NCBI RefSeq assembly: GCF_963677155.1
Contig: NZ_OY781884.1
Coordinates: forward strand, 3,716,501 to 3,780,500
Reading direction: 5' to 3'
From: an uncultured Draconibacterium sp.
GTDB taxonomy: Bacteria > Bacteroidota > Bacteroidia > Bacteroidales > Prolixibacteraceae
DNA length: 64,000 nt
In this document: in pieces, positions 60,853 through 64,000 of the stretch
How the letters are laid out: the number at the start of each line of letters is the position of its first letter
How positions within the stretch are numbered: the first letter of the stretch is position 1
Notes under the pieces: model-generated
Databases searched by the model: none
Seen by the model: the letters and a program-made list of their open reading frames with translations, nothing else
Told to the model about the DNA's origin: nothing
Program-made: the position numbers and the translations under genes

Positions 60853-63201
60853 TTAGAATTTGAAGTTGTAAGTGATTGATGGGATAGGAGCTCCGATGAT
60901 GGACAAACGAATAAACTCGGTTTGATTAGGATTATCTTCGTTTGCTTCGGGCGTAATTGAATAGGCATTTCGTCGTCCGTAAATATTGTATACCGAAACA
61001 TTTATCGATTGTTTAAAACGTCGGTTCTCATTCTTTTTAAAGTCGTAGGTAAACGACAGGTCCAGGCGGTTATAATCAGGGATGCGGTTACTGTTGCGGG
61101 CAGAATATTCGTAAACCTGGTTGCCCTGAACATAGTATTTTGCCACCGGGTACGATGTTGGATTTCCGGTTGCATAAACAAAGTTGGCTGCAAAATTCCA
61201 GCGATCATTCAGTTGGTAACTCGATACCAGTGAAAGATCGTGAGTACGATCATACGATGATGGGTAGGGATTTCCGTTGTTAATACCCGGAATTTCACGT
61301 TCAGTTTTCGACCAGGTGTAACCCACCCAACCGGTAAGTTTGCCTTTCGATTTTTTTACAAGCGCTTCCAGGCCTTTCGAAGTCCCCGAACCATGTAATA
61401 ACTCGGTTTCAATAGCATCGTTCAGAAATAGTTCTGCTCCTTCTTTATAGTCCAGAACATTTTGCATGTCTTTGTAGTAAGCCTCAACTGATGTTTCCCA
61501 CATGTTTTGCTGAAAGTTTCGGAAATAACCGATCGATACCTGGTCAACCTTCAATGGTTTTATATAAGTGCTTGATGGCAGCCAAATGTCGAGAGGGGTA
61601 GGCGACTGTGTGTTTGAAATAAGGTGTAGATTTTGTACCATCCGGTTGTACGATCCCTTTACCGAGCTGTTTCGGTCGAGGGTGTATTTCATGCTTAAAC
61701 GGGGCTCCAGATGAACAAATGCATCGCCGATTTTATCATTTTTCCCGTAGCTGATTGTTTCAATGATTTCATTCTCATCAAGATTTTCAGGATCTTCATA
61801 AATATTAACTTCTCCTTCACCAACTTGTTGAAAATGACTTAAACGTACACCATATTGAATGGAAAAACGATCGGATATTTTTTGTTCATTCGAAAGGTAA
61901 ACCGCACTTTCAATGGCGTTGTAGTGTGCCAGTTCCATATCCGAAAACATAGAGTTATCGCCTTTAGTAGTAATTTTTCCCGGACGGAATTCATGTTTAA
62001 TGGTGTTTACTCCAAACTTCACAGTGTTTCGTGGATTCATAAACCAGGTAAAATCCGCTTTTCCGTTATAGTCTTTTATTCTTGATGACCAGTCGAAGTT
62101 ATCGGCATTTTCTCCCGGAACTCCAAGATTGTAATCGTAGTTGGAGAAAATAGCTGAAATATTCATGAAAATCTTATCTCCGAAGATATGGTTCCAACGG
62201 GCGGTTGCTGTTGCATTTCCCCAGTTCATGTACATCGATTCGCCCATCTCAAAAACATCTTCGCCCATATACCCCGAAAGGTAAATACGGTTATTATTGT
62301 TGATAATGAGATTCGATTTCCCGTTCAAATCGTAAAAATACATGGTGTTGTCTTCCAGTTCATCTAAACCGGCAGCTTTTCCCAAAATATCGTAGTAGGT
62401 GCGTCGTCCGGCGAGGAGAAAACTCCATTTATCTTTAATAATCGGGCCTTCCAGGGTTAACCTACTTGACAGGTTACCAATTCCACCATCGACTCCGAGC
62501 TGTTTGGAGTTACCATCTTTTTGCCTGATATCGATTACCGACGAGGCTTTTCCTCCGTATTCGGCCGGAATTCCGCTTTTGTAAACCTGAATATCTTTAA
62601 TGGCATTTGAGTTAAACACCGAAAAGAACCCCATAAGATGCGAGGCATTGTACACCGGAGCTTCGTCCAGAATCAACAGGTTTTCGTCGGGACCACCGCC
62701 ACGAACGTATAAACCCGAGCTCGCTTCACCACCACTCTGAATTCCTGGCAACAGTTGAATGGTGCGGATAATATCCACTTCGCCCATAAATGCCGGAAGT
62801 TTCTGAATGGTTTTTACCGGAAGTTTTTCCATGCCCATCTCAATGCGTTCTACATTGGCATTGGCAGCTTCGCCTTTTACAATAACCTCTTCCATAACTT
62901 CAGTATTTTCCTGTAACGAAAGAGAAATGTTTAAACTTTCCCGGGCATCAACTTTTTGTTTAATGGTTTGGTAACCAATAAACGAAACCTGAAGCGTGTA
63001 GCTTCCCTCCGGGATGGTAAGCGAGTAAAATCCGTAGGCATTTGATGCGGTTCCCTGTTTCAGTTCTTCAACATAAACTGTGGCACCAATTAAAGCTTCG
63101 CCGTTGGAAGCGTCTCGGAGGTACCCACTTAAGGTAATGTTCTGTGCTTGTACTACAACTCCCACTGAAAGGAGAAGGAGTAACATCATTGTTTTCATCA
63201 T
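60853..63201 (-). CDS. TonB-dependent receptor partnered with DUF4249
   Basis: The 782-residue receptor has a signal peptide (MMKTMMLLLLLSVGVVVQAQ) and a carboxypeptidase-like domain (LSGYLRDASNGEALIGATVYV). The plug includes IQKLPAFMGEVDIIRTIQLL, LYVRGGGPDENLILLDEAPV and EYGGKASSVIDIRQ, and the barrel ends with the last strand IPSITYNFKF. The plug text is of the DUF4249-associated receptor type, which is not a classical SusC (no SusC-type plug end). The start at 63201 is chosen for the signal peptide; the upstream frame includes an unlikely Cys-rich stretch that overlaps the promoter. The ligand is unknown. Confidence 0.93.
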   Translation of the reverse strand: MMKTMMLLLLLSVGVVVQAQNITLSGYLRDASNGEALIGATVYVEELKQGTASNAYGFYSLTIPEGSYTLQVSFIGYQTIKQKVDARESLNISLSLQENTEVMEEVIVKGEAANANVERIEMGMEKLPVKTIQKLPAFMGEVDIIRTIQLLPGIQSGGEASSGLYVRGGGPDENLLILDEAPVYNASHLMGFFSVFNSNAIKDIQVYKSGIPAEYGGKASSVIDIRQKDGNSKQLGVDGGIGNLSSRLTLEGPIIKDKWSFLLAGRRTYYDILGKAAGLDELEDNTMYFYDLNGKSNLIINNNNRIYLSGYMGEDVFEMGESMYMNWGNATATARWNHIFGDKIFMNISAIFSNYDYNLGVPGENADNFDWSSRIKDYNGKADFTWFMNPRNTVKFGVNTIKHEFRPGKITTKGDNSMFSDMELAHYNAIESAVYLSNEQKISDRFSIQYGVRLSHFQQVGEGEVNIYEDPENLDENEIIETISYGKNDKIGDAFVHLEPRLSMKYTLDRNSSVKGSYNRMVQNLHLISNTQSPTPLDIWLPSSTYIKPLKVDQVSIGYFRNFQQNMWETSVEAYYKDMQNVLDYKEGAELFLNDAIETELLHGSGTSKGLEALVKKSKGKLTGWVGYTWSKTEREIPGINNGNPYPSSYDRTHDLSLVSSYQLNDRWNFAANFVYATGNPTSYPVAKYYVQGNQVYEYSARNSNRIPDYNRLDLSFTYDFKKNENRRFKQSINVSVYNIYGRRNAYSITPEANEDNPNQTEFIRLSIIGAPIPSITYNFKF

Positions 63202-63277
63202 TCTTTGGTTTTTGTTACTATTTGTTTTTCTGTTTTGGATGTTTGGCTGAACATCCACATTGTTTTTAGAACACCGA

Positions 63278-63285
63278 CAAAAGTA
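63278..63285 (-). promoter_or_regulatory. Likely -7 promoter element of the receptor-DUF4249 operon
   Basis: On the minus strand this reads TACTTTTG, matching TAnnTTTG, 77 bases before the receptor ATG. A -33 TTTG is not evident at the expected distance. Confidence 0.45.
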
Positions 63286-63429
63286 AAACATCGTATGCAT
63301 CTGTTTTTTTTAATCCGACCAATTGACGTTTTTAGTCGATAAGCGATACGAATCGATATTTTTGTCATTTCTGTAAATAGTGACAGCAAAAAATGAAGAG
63401 GGTTACATTTGCTTGAAAATTTTTTGAAA

Positions 63430-64000
63430 TTAGTGTTGAATTGAAATCTTTTCCGAATGCTGAATTGTCTCGGAATTAACAGTTACAATGTACATTCCAT
63501 TCTTCAGGTCTTGAACTGGAATGCGATCGTTACTATAGGATGTTATATAAACCTTGTTTAGTTGACCTTTTGTGTTATAAATTTTAACGGTTAATTGCTG
63601 ACTGATTTGTTGTTCGGGCTGGAAAATCTGGAAGAATTCAGATGCAGAATTAGGGAAAACATAAGCTGATTGAGATGTAATATGATTGGTGTTGTCGCGC
63701 CAATCGCGAATGCCGTTGCGGTTTAAATCGCCCGGATTAGAACTACTGGCTGTTGAATTCGGCCAGCTCGAACCCATAATCACCAAATCAAAAAGATCGT
63801 CAAGGCCATCATTATCCTGATCCGAGGAAAGAAGTTGAATTCCGGATTTACCTTCGGCATCTAATTCGAATGATTCTGATAAATCGCTACTTCCATCATT
63901 ATCCGAATCTGTATCAAGCATATCGGGTATTTCATCGCGGTCTGTGTCTACTGGCTCGTAGAAAGTACCTCCCATCTCCGGGTCGTAAGCATCGTCCCAT
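63430..64000 (-). CDS. T9SS-exported protein, 3' part only (runs off the window)
   Basis: The frame is open from the right edge of the window to the stop at 63430, so only the last 190 residues are seen; the N-terminus is outside. It carries thrombospondin type 3-like calcium repeats (DTDRDEIPDMLDTDSDNDG, SSDQDNDGLDDLFD, DLNRNGIRDWRDN) and a type A T9SS sorting domain (VYFPNSASEFF-like start, TVKIYNTKGQLNKVYI, LKNGMYIVTVNSE, SEKISIQH). It would be secreted and processed at the cell surface. What the missing N-terminal part does cannot be said. Confidence 0.88.
   Translation of the reverse strand, partial: WDDAYDPEMGGTFYEPVDTDRDEIPDMLDTDSDNDGSSDLSESFELDAEGKSGIQLLSSDQDNDGLDDLFDLVIMGSSWPNSTASSSNPGDLNRNGIRDWRDNTNHITSQSAYVFPNSASEFFQIFQPEQQISQQLTVKIYNTKGQLNKVYITSYSNDRIPVQDLKNGMYIVTVNSETIQHSEKISIQH

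Overview
The window looks like a chromosomal segment of a marine or gut-type Bacteroidota, most likely of the Marinilabiliales/Prolixibacteraceae kind (the family is inference). Supporting signs are SusC/SusD pairs, FecR-controlled ECF sigma factors, type IX secretion (T9SS) C-terminal sorting domains, DUF4249 and DUF5606 proteins, lipoproteins with a Cys after a short hydrophobic signal, few visible Shine-Dalgarno sites, and Bacteroidota-type promoters (TAnnTTTG at -7, TTTG at -33). The DNA is AT-rich. I see no transposase, integrase, phage gene, rRNA or CRISPR array.

Layout. 83-2184: a family 2 glycosyltransferase, a small stand-alone TonB plug protein and a DUF2007-like protein, closed by a strong terminator. 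2428-5988 (minus strand): a small membrane protein, a decayed saccharopine dehydrogenase-like gene, a NarL-type response regulator with a receiver-kinase partner, and a small outer-membrane-type protein. 6597-8960: a pterin carbinolamine dehydratase, a class II fumarase gene broken by an internal out-of-frame deletion, and a flavodoxin/ferredoxin reductase-like protein. 9026-10050 (minus): three small stress-type genes (SpoIIAA/STAS-like, CsbD-like, LapA-like). 10400-12982: a tiny lipoprotein and a double-domain GH43 lipoprotein.

13459-34110 is the main accessory region. It is a polysaccharide utilization locus (ECF sigma, FecR anti-sigma, SusC with STN signalling domain, SusD, GH3, GH20, GH2). 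A four-gene D-amino-acid-type module follows directly (GntP-family permease, RidA, DSD1/D-threonine aldolase-family PLP enzyme, M19 dipeptidase), and then a GH29 fucosidase. The combination suggests uptake and trimming of a fucose- and amino-sugar-containing glycan, possibly a glycoconjugate that also yields D-amino-acid peptides.

34138-43046: an orphan small gene, tRNA-Leu(GAG), a lipoprotein, purL, a calcium-propeller LytS-type sensor kinase with a receiver-LuxR regulator, and two unplaced proteins. 43144-48213: a 1689-residue T9SS-exported protein with six 219-bp tandem repeats. 48286-54473: a DJ-1 family protein, an ECF sigma factor, a TonB-dependent receptor, DUF5606, a DEDDh exonuclease, and an OmpA-family protein preceded by a possible leader peptide. 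54576-59796: argS, a MOSC protein, and the compact group TerB-DnaJ protein / coaE / YbbR-like protein. 59930-64000 (minus): a DUF4249 lipoprotein, its TonB receptor, and the 3' end of a T9SS protein that runs off the window.

Two genes (fumC-like and saccharopine dehydrogenase-like) are clearly broken, both by internal deletion. The most interesting intact assemblies are the D-amino-acid module attached to the glycan locus, the calcium-propeller two-component system, and the repeat-bearing exported protein with its two uncharacterised upstream neighbours.
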